Shown here in pieces: positions 43,591 to 51,458 of a stretch of DNA of 64,000 bases. The position numbers and the translations under genes were made by a program. Numbering within the stretch: position 1 is the stretch's first letter; each line of letters starts with the position of its first letter. The notes beneath the pieces are model-generated. The model ran no database searches and had not been told where the DNA came from. It saw only the letters and a list, made by a program, of their open reading frames with translations. The DNA lies in contig JALHQW010000033.1 in NCBI GenBank assembly GCA_022841745.1, positions 1 to 64,000 on the forward strand. Direction: 5' to 3'. This DNA comes from Saprospiraceae bacterium. GTDB taxonomy: Bacteria; Bacteroidota; Bacteroidia; Chitinophagales; Saprospiraceae.

Positions 43591-44898
43591 TTGAAAAACC
43601 TGCACCTACCGACATTGCCGTTAGCCCACTTGGCAGGCCAACACGAAGCCCGGCAGCTATTGGCGGCCCTGCTCCGCATTGTCGGGCCGCACCGCCTCGA
43701 CCTGGCCGCCGAACTGCTGAACAAGACCCTCGACGAGGCCGCAGCCCATCCTTGGTTCCGCATCCCTTCCAACCCCATGAGCTACCTGCTGGCCATTGCG
43801 CAGCAAAAAGCGCTGGAGACCGTGCGTCAACAGAACCTGCTGGGAAAGCTATCAGGAGAAGTGAACCTCGCCGTGGCGTCGGGCAAGCCCTTGGAGGACA
43901 TTTTCCAAGCCATTTTCGAGGAAAAAACGCTGGAAGACAACCGCTTGGCACTGCTATTTACTTGTTGCCACCCATCGTTGCCGCTGTTGCTGCGCAAGGC
44001 GCTGGTGCTGAAAACCAATTTCACTTTTTCGGAAAAGGACATCCAGCACTTCCGCCATTCCGACGACCTCGCCGTGCTACGGGAACTCGAACATGCGCCA
44101 GAACTGCTCCAGCAGGAAGGCGTACAATGTGAGGTGCCAACCTCGGATGCGTTCGAGCAGCGGCTGGCCACCGTGCTGGAAACGGTGCATGCGTTGTTCA
44201 TGGACGGCTACGAGCACTCGGAACTGACCATCTTCGCCCGCCGCTCTTTCTGCGACACGGCCTTCCAAGCGGGTAGCCTCTTGCTCTCGAACCCTGCCAC
44301 GCAGTGGCCCATCGTGCTGGCTTCCATGTCGGTGCTGTGCCTGTTGGCCGCCCGCTTTGAGCCACGGCGGGGCAGGCCGCCCTCGTTCCTGTTTTTGGAT
44401 GAAAAAAACAGGGCAAAGTGGAACCCTGCGCTGATTGACCAAGGCGTGGCCCTCTACGAGCAGGCGGGCGAACCCGACCACCCCGACGAGTACCACCTGC
44501 TGGCCCGTGTGCTGATGGAGCACACGCTGGCGCCCCACCCTCGCTTCACGAACTGGGAGCGCATCGTGGAGCAATTGGATTTGCTGCTAAGCACCAGTCC
44601 CAGCTACTACTACCATCTTTGCTATGCCTACGCCCTGGCCAAGTACCAGCAGCCGGAAATGGCCATACAGCACCTGTACGCTGCCCCCGGCTTCGGCGAC
44701 CACCTGCCGGAGGACTGGCTGACGAATGCGCTCATGGGCGATTTTTTCCGGCAGGCCAAAAACCTGCGGGAATGCGCCCGGCACTACCAAGTTGCACAGC
44801 AAAAAGCACCCACGATGGCGCTGAAGAAGTTGATACACCGGAAGATGTTGGGGTTGGCCTCTAATAAAAAAGGGGGCAAGAAAAAATTGAAATGGTGA
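43591..44898 (+). CDS. Degenerate ECF42-like sigma factor protein (DUF6596)
   Basis: The 435-residue product matches the layout of ECF42 sigma factors with a C-terminal DUF6596/TPR extension: region 2-like ELLNKTLDEAAAHPWFRIPS and NPMSYLLAIAQQKALETVRQ, the LALLFTCCHPSLPLLLRKAL hallmark, and C-terminal LFMDGYEHSE, FLFLDEKNRAKWNPALIDQG and ASNKKGGKKKLKW. The region-4 helix-turn-helix, usually AFLVPEATMAQRLVRAK, reads IQHFRHSDDLAVLRELEHAP, so -35 recognition is probably lost or changed. It starts at a TTG; the true start is uncertain. No YCII-type partner gene, usual for this group, is adjacent. Confidence 0.75.
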   Translation: MKNLHLPTLPLAHLAGQHEARQLLAALLRIVGPHRLDLAAELLNKTLDEAAAHPWFRIPSNPMSYLLAIAQQKALETVRQQNLLGKLSGEVNLAVASGKPLEDIFQAIFEEKTLEDNRLALLFTCCHPSLPLLLRKALVLKTNFTFSEKDIQHFRHSDDLAVLRELEHAPELLQQEGVQCEVPTSDAFEQRLATVLETVHALFMDGYEHSELTIFARRSFCDTAFQAGSLLLSNPATQWPIVLASMSVLCLLAARFEPRRGRPPSFLFLDEKNRAKWNPALIDQGVALYEQAGEPDHPDEYHLLARVLMEHTLAPHPRFTNWERIVEQLDLLLSTSPSYYYHLCYAYALAKYQQPEMAIQHLYAAPGFGDHLPEDWLTNALMGDFFRQAKNLRECARHYQVAQQKAPTMALKKLIHRKMLGLASNKKGGKKKLKW

Positions 44899-44899
44899 C

Positions 44900-45646
44900 T
44901 TACCCCATCCGCTGCCGCACTGTCTCGTACAGCATGACCCCCGCCGCAACCGACACGTTCAGCGAATCCGTCGTGCCTTTTTGCGGGATGAGGAAACGGT
45001 CGTCCACCCGGTCGAGGAGGGAGGGGTGAATGCCTTCGTCCTCGGAGCCGAGGATGAGGGCGACGGGTACTTTGAGGTCGGCGTCAAAGATTTGCTTTTG
45101 GGCCTTGAGGTCGCTGGCCAGCACATAGACGCCGGAGTGTTGGAGGTATTCAACGGAGGTGACGAGGCTGTTTTCCCGACAAACGGGCAGCCGGGTGAGT
45201 GCCCCTGCGGAGGTCTTGATGGCGTCGGAATTGATGAGGGCGCTGCCCGATTTGGGCACTACGATGGCATGGGCGCCGAACACCTCGGCAGAACGGGCAA
45301 TGGCACCGAGGTTTCGCACGTCGGTGATGCGGTCGAGGAGGAGGAGCAACGGCGTCTCGCCTGCTTCAAAAATGCCGGGCACGACGTTGTCCAGGCGGGC
45401 ATAGTCCAACAAGGCCAGAAAGCCAACGACGCCTTGGTGGTTGCCCTTCACCATGTGGTTCATGCGTTCCTTGGGCACGTATTGCAGCGGCACGTCGTTT
45501 TCCTTGCATCGCTTGCGCAATTCCCGCTCGAAATCCCCCGTCACGCCCTGTTGGAGGAAGATTTTATCGAACTGCGCCCCCGACTCCAGTCCGTCCATGA
45601 CCGGGTGCCGGCCAAATACCAAGGTGTTTTTTTCTTGAAATGCCAT
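44900..45646 (-). CDS. rlmB: SpoU-family 2'-O rRNA methyltransferase (RlmB)
   Basis: RlmB methylates the ribose of G2251 in the 23S rRNA peptidyl-transferase loop, using S-adenosylmethionine. The 248-residue protein has the substrate-binding N-terminal domain (LVFGRHPVMDGLESGAQFDK) and the SPOUT knot motifs: motif 1 DRITDVRNLGAIARSAEVFG, motif 2 LILGSEDEGIHPSLL and motif 3 DSLNVSVAAGVMLYETVRQR. Length and motifs are normal. It converges with the sigma-like gene, one base between stops. A TrmH-like enzyme with another rRNA target is the alternative. Confidence 0.9.
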   Translation of the reverse strand: MAFQEKNTLVFGRHPVMDGLESGAQFDKIFLQQGVTGDFERELRKRCKENDVPLQYVPKERMNHMVKGNHQGVVGFLALLDYARLDNVVPGIFEAGETPLLLLLDRITDVRNLGAIARSAEVFGAHAIVVPKSGSALINSDAIKTSAGALTRLPVCRENSLVTSVEYLQHSGVYVLASDLKAQKQIFDADLKVPVALILGSEDEGIHPSLLDRVDDRFLIPQKGTTDSLNVSVAAGVMLYETVRQRMG

Positions 45647-45680
45647 TGTTCTCCGTTAAAATTGGACGCAAGGTAGGGAA

Positions 45681-45712
45681 TTATCGGATTGCGGATTTCA
45701 GATTGCGGATTG
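45681..45712. repeat. Word-like repeat (GGATTGCGGATT)
   Basis: ATCGGATTGCGGATTTCAG and GATTGCGGATTGG follow one another in the rlmB-ABC gap. The same word occurs at 3942-3960, 8601-8656 and inside dnaE. Its TTG at 45703 is also the -33 of a promoter. Confidence 0.55.
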
Positions 45713-45732
45713 GGGCAGACGGACTATGTTTG
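45703..45732 (+). promoter_or_regulatory. Bacteroidota-type promoter of the ABC ATPase gene
   Basis: TTG at 45703-45705, 19 bases, then TATGTTTG at 45725-45732 fits TTG-N19-TAnnTTTG. A second TATGTTTG at 45762-45769 lacks a matching TTG. Repeats of ATGAAACCATG words (about 45786-45832) lie between promoter and start codon. Confidence 0.6.
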
Positions 45733-45827
45733 CAAGCAAGTGGGATTCAACCTAAAAGCCTTATGTTTGTAACCAGTCGCCCCAACAATGAAGCCATGAA
45801 ACCATGCATCAATGAAACCGTGAATCA

Positions 45828-46565
45828 ATGAACCACATCTCCATCAAAGGCTTATCCGTTTCGTACGACAAGAAAATCGTGCTGACGAACATTTTTCTGG
45901 AGCTTGAGCCGAGCAATGTCTATGGCGTCATCGGGCCGAACGGGGCGGGCAAATCCACGCTGTTCAAGGCCATTTTGGGCTTGGTTGACCTCAACGCTGG
46001 GCATATCACGGTGGACGGCCAACCCATTGCAGAGCAGCGAAAGAACATCGTCTATGTGCCGCAACGGGACGACGTGGACTGGGACTTCCCCGCCACGGTG
46101 ATGGACATCGTATTGATGGGCCGCTACCCGCACAAGAAACTGCTCCAGCGCCTCGACAAACATGACAAGGAAGCGGCGCTCGCTGCCCTTCGGGAAGTGG
46201 GCATCGAACATTTGAAAGATAGGCAAATCGGGGAGCTATCGGGCGGGCAGCAGCAGCGGGTTTTCATCGCCAGGGCACTGTGCCAGGGCGCTGGCGTGCT
46301 CATGCTCGACGAGCCGTTCGTGGGGGTGGACATCACCACGGAGGAGAAAATCATCGGCATCTTGCGCAGGTTGGCCAACGAGGGCAAGCTGCTCATGGTC
46401 GTCCACCACGACCTGTCCACGGTGCGCTCCTATTTCGACAAGGTCATTCTCGTCAACCAGCGCCTGATTGCCAGCGGCGATACGGATTCCACTTTTACGA
46501 ATGAAAATATCGGCAAGGCGTATGGCGGGCAGTTGCCGATTTTGCAGAAGACGGGGATGGTATAG
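45828..46565 (+). CDS. Metal-type ABC transporter ATP-binding protein
   Basis: The 245-residue protein has all ABC ATPase motifs: Walker A GPNGAGKST (36-44), Q-loop VPQRDDVDWDFPATV, signature LSGGQQQRVFIAR, Walker B VLMLDEPFVGVD and the switch His in LMVVHHDL. The VDWDFPATVMDIVLMGRYP stretch is typical of the zinc/manganese (ZnuC/MntB/TroB) group. It would drive uptake of a divalent metal at the inner membrane. No permease or binding-protein gene is next to it, so partners must be elsewhere. It converges with the galactanase gene. Confidence 0.9.
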   Translation: MNHISIKGLSVSYDKKIVLTNIFLELEPSNVYGVIGPNGAGKSTLFKAILGLVDLNAGHITVDGQPIAEQRKNIVYVPQRDDVDWDFPATVMDIVLMGRYPHKKLLQRLDKHDKEAALAALREVGIEHLKDRQIGELSGGQQQRVFIARALCQGAGVLMLDEPFVGVDITTEEKIIGILRRLANEGKLLMVVHHDLSTVRSYFDKVILVNQRLIASGDTDSTFTNENIGKAYGGQLPILQKTGMV

Positions 46566-46582
46566 GGCCATTACTACCGAGG

Positions 46583-47989
46583 CTATTTTATCCAAACCTT
46601 TTTGGTGCCCAGCATCCTTCCTTCGGAAAAAACGGCCACGTAATACACCCCTGCCGCCAGTTCTGGCAAAGCAAAATTCCCCTCGTTCATTCCACCCATT
46701 TTTTGCGAAGCAACCAAGCGGCCTTGTGCATCCAGCAGGTTGATGGTCAATGGCTTGGCATTTTCCAACCCTGAAAAGCGCAGCCGCAGCGAGCGGTGGC
46801 TGCTGTCCGGTATGACCTCGAAGTTGAAAGCGGGCAGTGCTTCCGTCACTGCATTTATCCCCGTATAATTATGCTCCATCCAGCCCATGCCGCCCGTGGG
46901 CAGCAGGTTGTTGTCGAAATCGAAAAACGTGGCGTGTTCTTGGTGCGAGCCTTGCCCCCATTGCGTGGAGCAAGAGGAACTGACCCATGCGGGTTCCCAA
47001 TAAAACACGGCGGAGGCACCTCGGTTGATGACCTCCTGCGTCATGTCCACGAGCCAGCGGCGCTGGTTTTCGGGGCTGGCGGGGGCGTAGTCGGGATGGG
47101 TTTCGGAGATGATGTTGTTGGCGGCGTCGTTGCTGGCAGTCGTCCAGATATAGCCTGTTTCAAAAATCATGACCTCCTTGCCAGGGTAGGTTAGCCGAAG
47201 CTGCGCAACGGCGTTGCCTGCATCGGCGATGTCGGTGGGCTTGTGCCAGGCCCAGTAGTACGACATGCCGAGCACGTCGAAGTCGGTGACGCCGTTGCTC
47301 CAGAAGCCTTGCGTGAGCCATTCGGCCTTGGCGGGGTCGGCCGCATGGAGGGCGACCTTGATGGGCTGCCCGGCTTGGTTTTCCACCTCCCGCACGGCTT
47401 CGATGGCTCGCTTGAAGAGGGCGGCATTGCGGGGCCAGTCGAGCGACCAGCCAGCGGCATCCACCTGGGGGGAGAGGAGGATACCCTTGTTGGTTTCGTT
47501 GCCAATTTGCACCATTTCGGGCAGCAGGCCATCGGCATGGAGGGAGAGCAGGGTGTTTTTCACATAGTTATACAAGGAGTCCTTGAGCAGGGGCAGGTTG
47601 TTCACGACACCTTCCCATGCGGCGGGCACCCGCTGTTTCTGGGGGTCGGCCCAGTTGTCGGAGAGGTGGAAGTCGAGGAGCACCTGCATGTTGGCGGCCT
47701 TGGCCCGCAGAATGCTTCGGCGCACATCGGCGAGGTCGGAGTAGCGGTGACCGCTGTTGAGGTTGTCGTACCAAGCCGGGGTGTGCCAGAGGCGCAGGCG
47801 CACGATGCCGCAGTTGTGGTCGGCGAACAACTGGTAGGGGTCGGCAGGCTGGCCATTCTCCTTGTAAACGACGCCGCAGTCTTCCATTTCGTTGACGTAG
47901 GAAAGGTCATTGCCGAAAAGAAAGGTTTGGGCGGTGGTTTCATGGAGGAAAAGGAATGCGGCGAGGATGGCCAGTATTTTGATTTTCAT
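46583..47989 (-). CDS. GH53 endo-beta-1,4-galactanase, T9SS-sorted
   Basis: GH53 enzymes hydrolyse beta-1,4-galactan side chains of pectin. From the ATG at 47989 (MKIKILAILAAFLFLHETTA) the product is 468 residues with a signal peptide; a TTG at 48007 is in frame but less likely. Family features are FLFGNDLSYVNEMEDCGVVY, VRLRLWHTPAWYDN, VLLDFHLSDNWADPQKQRVP, the acid/base Glu in VQIGNETNKGILL and the nucleophile Glu in VMIFETGYIW. The last 80 residues (LTINLLDAQGRLVASQ, LAAGVYYVAVFSEG) form a T9SS tail, so the enzyme is exported to the surface. No SusC/SusD pair is adjacent. Confidence 0.93.
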   Translation of the reverse strand: MKIKILAILAAFLFLHETTAQTFLFGNDLSYVNEMEDCGVVYKENGQPADPYQLFADHNCGIVRLRLWHTPAWYDNLNSGHRYSDLADVRRSILRAKAANMQVLLDFHLSDNWADPQKQRVPAAWEGVVNNLPLLKDSLYNYVKNTLLSLHADGLLPEMVQIGNETNKGILLSPQVDAAGWSLDWPRNAALFKRAIEAVREVENQAGQPIKVALHAADPAKAEWLTQGFWSNGVTDFDVLGMSYYWAWHKPTDIADAGNAVAQLRLTYPGKEVMIFETGYIWTTASNDAANNIISETHPDYAPASPENQRRWLVDMTQEVINRGASAVFYWEPAWVSSSCSTQWGQGSHQEHATFFDFDNNLLPTGGMGWMEHNYTGINAVTEALPAFNFEVIPDSSHRSLRLRFSGLENAKPLTINLLDAQGRLVASQKMGGMNEGNFALPELAAGVYYVAVFSEGRMLGTKKVWIK

Positions 47990-48583
47990 CGAAAAGGATT
48001 TTGGCAACTACTTAGCAGTGTGTGTTTTGGGGTAAAAATTGAAAATATTTATCCCAAAACACCCCAAAATCTGGTAGGAGGGAAAAAATGAAATTTCTTC
48101 TCTCCTACCACCCCTTCCAAAGTAGCTACAGATTTTGGTGGAAAAATAGGAAAATCGCAGTTGATGGGGCGGCATTGCGGAGCAAAAAAACGAAGGTGAA
48201 GCGGGGCAGCATGATTTGTTGGAGTATCCCTCCACTCCAATACTGGACAGGAAATCCAGCGATGAACGTTATTTCCAAACCCCTTTCCGAAAGTTGGCAA
48301 CTTTCGGAAAGGGGTTTGGAAATAACGTTTATTGGGAGCGATTCGGCAGTTTTCTCCCTCAAAAGCCTTGGAGGGCACAATCCAAATAATTATTCCGATT
48401 CAAAAACAAAGGGACACACCCATCAGAATTTTAGTCAAAATTATTGCTTTACCCACAAAATCTTAATGCGTGAATAGTTCTTTTTTTTTCTATTGATTAT
48501 TGTCACCCTACCCTCTGATTTTACTCATCCAGCGGCCATTGTACCCACAGCCATCTTTGCACTGTAACTAAAGTCACTCAGAG
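47990..48583. other. Intergenic region between galactanase and YceI genes
   Basis: Almost 600 bases between divergent starts. It holds an inverted pair GGTAGGAG/CTCCTACC near 48072-48109, the 65-nt palindrome, and AT-rich DNA before the YceI gene. The open frames crossing the palindrome look random. CATCTTTG near 48553 resembles a -7 box with one mismatch. Confidence 0.5.
48265..48329. repeat. 65-nt near-perfect palindrome
   Basis: Two 32-base arms (48265-48296 and 48298-48329) are exactly complementary around a single G. It shares no sequence with the palindromes at 8394 and 63353, but is nearly the same size. Confidence 0.9.
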
Positions 48584-49162
48584 ATGAAAAAGCTAAGCAT
48601 CCTTTTCGCATTGTTGATTGCCGGTTTCGGCCTCGTAGCTCAGACGGAATACAAACTTTCCAAAAGCGCTATCAAGATGTCCGGCACTTCGACCTTACAT
48701 GACTGGACCGCCGACGTGACGAAAGTCAGCGGCAGCGGACAAATGACCTTCACGAACAACGCCCTCAGCGGCATCAAGTCCCTCAATATCACCATGACCA
48801 CCAACTCCATCAAAAGCTCCAAAGGCGAGACGATGGACAAGAACATGATGAAGGGACTGAAGGCCAAAGACAACCCGACGATGACCTACAACCTGACCAA
48901 GGTGACCTCCATTGCCGCCAAAGGCAGTGGCTACACCCTTGAGACAGAAGGCAAACTGACGATTGCTGGCACAACCAAGACCATCAACATGACCGTGACG
49001 GCAACCGTTAGCGGCGGCCAAATCACCTTCAAGGGCACTAAAAGCCTGAAGATGACCGACTACAACGTGGAACCTCCGGTACTTTTCCTCGGCACATTGA
49101 AGACAGACAACAACGTGAGCATCAGCTTCGACGCAACCTTCGCAAGCACCAGTGTAAAATAA
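48584..49162 (+). CDS. YceI-family protein (secreted)
   Basis: The 192-residue protein has a signal peptide (MKKLSILFALLIAGFGLVAQ) and the YceI lipocalin-like fold: YKLSKSAIKMSGTSTLHDWT, NALSGIKSLNITMTTNSIKS, GLKAKDNPTMTYNLTKVTSI, EGKLTIAGTTKTINMTVTAT and the end TDNNVSISFDATF. YceI proteins bind isoprenoid-type lipids in the periplasm. It is the first gene of a group with a porin-like gene and a second YceI gene, so it may carry a hydrophobic molecule with the barrel; that is inference. Confidence 0.92.
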   Translation: MKKLSILFALLIAGFGLVAQTEYKLSKSAIKMSGTSTLHDWTADVTKVSGSGQMTFTNNALSGIKSLNITMTTNSIKSSKGETMDKNMMKGLKAKDNPTMTYNLTKVTSIAAKGSGYTLETEGKLTIAGTTKTINMTVTATVSGGQITFKGTKSLKMTDYNVEPPVLFLGTLKTDNNVSISFDATFASTSVK

Positions 49163-49236
49163 ACAACGATTGCATACCAGCCCCGCTGGCCAATACAATC
49201 CTTAATAATATCCTTTCACTTTTAATACAACTCATC

Positions 49237-50622
49237 ATGAAAAACTCACTTTCCATCATGAAACTATCGGGGCTCCTTATCGCCCTGTTCGTCCTGCCTA
49301 TGTTTGCATGGAGCCAGAACGACGTGCAGTACTACCGCCCTTACGACAAGCGTGGCGCCAACATGTTTGAAACCCCTAAATCGGACATGGGGGTTAGCGG
49401 CGACTTCAAGGTACGGGTAGGTGCCAATTTTGCGCAGCAGTTCCAAGCATTGGACCACGAGAACAAGGCCGACTCTGTGGCTACCAGCGCTACCGACCCA
49501 ACCAACAAGAACAAGTTGATTGACCTGTCGAACGGCTTCAACCTTGCTACTGCCAACTTGAACATTGACGCACAATTGGGCGCTGGCATCCGGGTGAACA
49601 TGATTACTTACCTATCTGCCCGCCACCACCAAGAGGCTTGGGTAAAAGGTGGCTATATCCAGTTCGACGAGCTTTCGTTCTTCAACAGCGATGCAGTTGA
49701 CAGGATTATGGACAACCTGACCATCAAGGTTGGTCACTACGAAGTGAACTACGGCGACGCACACTACCGCCGCAGCGACAACGGTGCAGCGCTTTACAAT
49801 CCGTTCGTTGAGAATTTAATCCTTGACGCCTTCAACACGGAAATTGGCAGCGAGCTTATCTTCCAAAAAAATGGCCTTATCGCAGTCGGTGCCATCACCA
49901 GCGGTGAAATCAAGGGCGACGTAGTAGCACTCCCAGACCTGAAGCCAGAGGACGTTGACGACTTGTCCAAGAAAAGCCCTGCTTTAGTTGGCAAATTGGG
50001 CTACGATAAGCAAATCAATGACGACCTCCGCTTCCGCTTGACGGGTTCTACCTACTACACTGCCAGCTCCCGCTCCAACAACATCTATGGTGGCGACCGT
50101 GCCGGCTCACGTTATTACCTCATCATGGAAAACACTGCCGCCAAAACGGACGCCAACTTCTACTCCGGTAGGCTCCGCCCAGGCTACAGCGACAAGGTGT
50201 TCTCCTTTATGATCAACCCTTTCATCAAGTACAAAGGCATCGAGTTCTTCGGTACTTATGAAAACGCCAACGGTAGGACTTCCGCTGAGAAAGATATGAG
50301 GAACGCAACCCAAATTGCCGCCGACCTTATCTTCCGCTTCGGCAAAGAAGAGAACTTCTACCTCGCAGGCCGCTATAACACCGTGAAGGCTGAATTGGCC
50401 GTCCAGAAAGTAACAACCCCTACGGGAATTGTTGAATACTTCGGCGATAAGAACCCAGTAACAATCAATCGCATCGAAATCAGCGCAGGTTGGTTCTTGA
50501 ACAAAAACATCATGGCCAAAGTGGCCTACATTGACCAAAAGTACGAAAAGTACCCATCTATCAATATTAATAGAGAGGGCAAGTTCAACGGCTTTATGAT
50601 TGAAGCAGTCGTGGGCTTCTAA
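49237..50622 (+). CDS. Porin-like outer-membrane protein
   Basis: The 461-residue product has a signal peptide (ending FAWSQ; initiation at residue 1 or Met8) and a barrel-like chain of alternating strands: VSGDFKVRVGANFAQQFQAL, GIRVNMITYLSARHHQEAWV, DNLTIKVGHYEVNYGDAHYR, NRIEISAGWFLNKNIMAKVA. It ends MIEAVVGF with the terminal Phe of outer-membrane barrels. The YEVNYGDAHYRRSDNG segment resembles phosphate- or OprO/P-like porin homologues of Bacteroidota, but I would not assign a substrate. It lies between two YceI-type genes and 75 bases after the first, possibly in one operon. Confidence 0.82.
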   Translation: MKNSLSIMKLSGLLIALFVLPMFAWSQNDVQYYRPYDKRGANMFETPKSDMGVSGDFKVRVGANFAQQFQALDHENKADSVATSATDPTNKNKLIDLSNGFNLATANLNIDAQLGAGIRVNMITYLSARHHQEAWVKGGYIQFDELSFFNSDAVDRIMDNLTIKVGHYEVNYGDAHYRRSDNGAALYNPFVENLILDAFNTEIGSELIFQKNGLIAVGAITSGEIKGDVVALPDLKPEDVDDLSKKSPALVGKLGYDKQINDDLRFRLTGSTYYTASSRSNNIYGGDRAGSRYYLIMENTAAKTDANFYSGRLRPGYSDKVFSFMINPFIKYKGIEFFGTYENANGRTSAEKDMRNATQIAADLIFRFGKEENFYLAGRYNTVKAELAVQKVTTPTGIVEYFGDKNPVTINRIEISAGWFLNKNIMAKVAYIDQKYEKYPSININREGKFNGFMIEAVVGF

Positions 50623-50704
50623 GGCAACTGAGAATTAGGGGTTGATGAAAGTTTTATACAAAGTTTATTTTCCCGAACCCCTTTTTGAAGAAAAGTATTT
50701 GACG

Positions 50705-50742
50705 AAAAGCTCCAGTTGCCTTAGGGTAGCTGGAGCTTTTGC
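50705..50742 (+). terminator. Intrinsic terminator
   Basis: AAAAGCTCCAG (50705-50715) pairs with CTGGAGCTTTT (50730-50740) after the porin-like gene. The following YceI gene therefore probably has its own promoter or depends on partial read-through. Confidence 0.8.
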
Positions 50743-50807
50743 TTCGAGAACCCATTTCAAATGCTTATATTCACAACCCCAAACAGCCATCATCCAAAGC
50801 AAGCGTC

Positions 50808-51458
50808 ATGAAAAAGCTGACAAAATCGGCCATCATCCTTAGCTTATCCCTCATCGGCCATGCCATGATGGCCCCTGCTCAACCACTTGCCATGAACACG
50901 AAGAAATTGAGCGTGGAAAAGACCTTCCGCATCAACCCCAAGAGTGTGCTCAAGCTCGACGGCAAGACCAACGTCAACAGCTTTACTTGCGGCTGCAAAG
51001 AGACTTTCCAGCCTCAGCAACTGTTGGTCGAACCTCCCGCCGACGGCAGCCCCAGCACGGTTTTCCGTTCCGCAACTTTGAAGCTAAACATCAAATCGCT
51101 CGACTGCGGCAACCCCATCATGAACAAAGACCTGCAAAAAGCCCTCAACGCCAAAGAGCACCCCAATATCAGCATTGAACTGTTGAAGGTAGAGCAGGAT
51201 AAGTGCAACCGCCTCACCGAACTGAAGGACTGGGTAAAAATGAAGGCCCTCACCAAAATCAGCCTGAACGGCCACAGCCGGGAGTACTGGATAAACATCA
51301 CCGCCAAAAAAGCTGGCCCCAACCAATACCGCTTCATTGGCACGAAGACCATCAACATGACCGACTTCTGCGTGACGCCGCCCGTGGCTCTCATGGGTGC
51401 CATCAAGGTAAAGGACGAGATTGCGATTAACCTTGATTTGGATGTGAGCGTGGAGTAA
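50808..51458 (+). CDS. Cysteine-rich YceI-like protein
   Basis: From the ATG at 50808 (MKKLTKSAIILSLSLIGHAM) the product is 216 residues with a signal peptide. It follows the YceI pattern (FRSATLKLNIKSLDCGNPIM, KALNAKEHPNISIELLKVEQ, ISLNGHSREYWINITAKKAG, TKTINMTDFCVTPPVALMGA), but has extra cysteines (FTCGCKETFQ, SLDCGN, DKCNRL, DFCVTP) that the first YceI protein lacks; disulfides are likely in the periplasm. Its stop codon directly abuts the dnaE stop on the other strand, with no base between. Ligand unknown. Confidence 0.85.
   Translation: MKKLTKSAIILSLSLIGHAMMAPAQPLAMNTKKLSVEKTFRINPKSVLKLDGKTNVNSFTCGCKETFQPQQLLVEPPADGSPSTVFRSATLKLNIKSLDCGNPIMNKDLQKALNAKEHPNISIELLKVEQDKCNRLTELKDWVKMKALTKISLNGHSREYWINITAKKAGPNQYRFIGTKTINMTDFCVTPPVALMGAIKVKDEIAINLDLDVSVE

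Noticed and set aside
48088-48477. Open frames around the 65-nt palindrome
   Set aside because: They cross both palindrome arms on both strands with mirror-like peptides, as expected from an inverted repeat, and have no family features.
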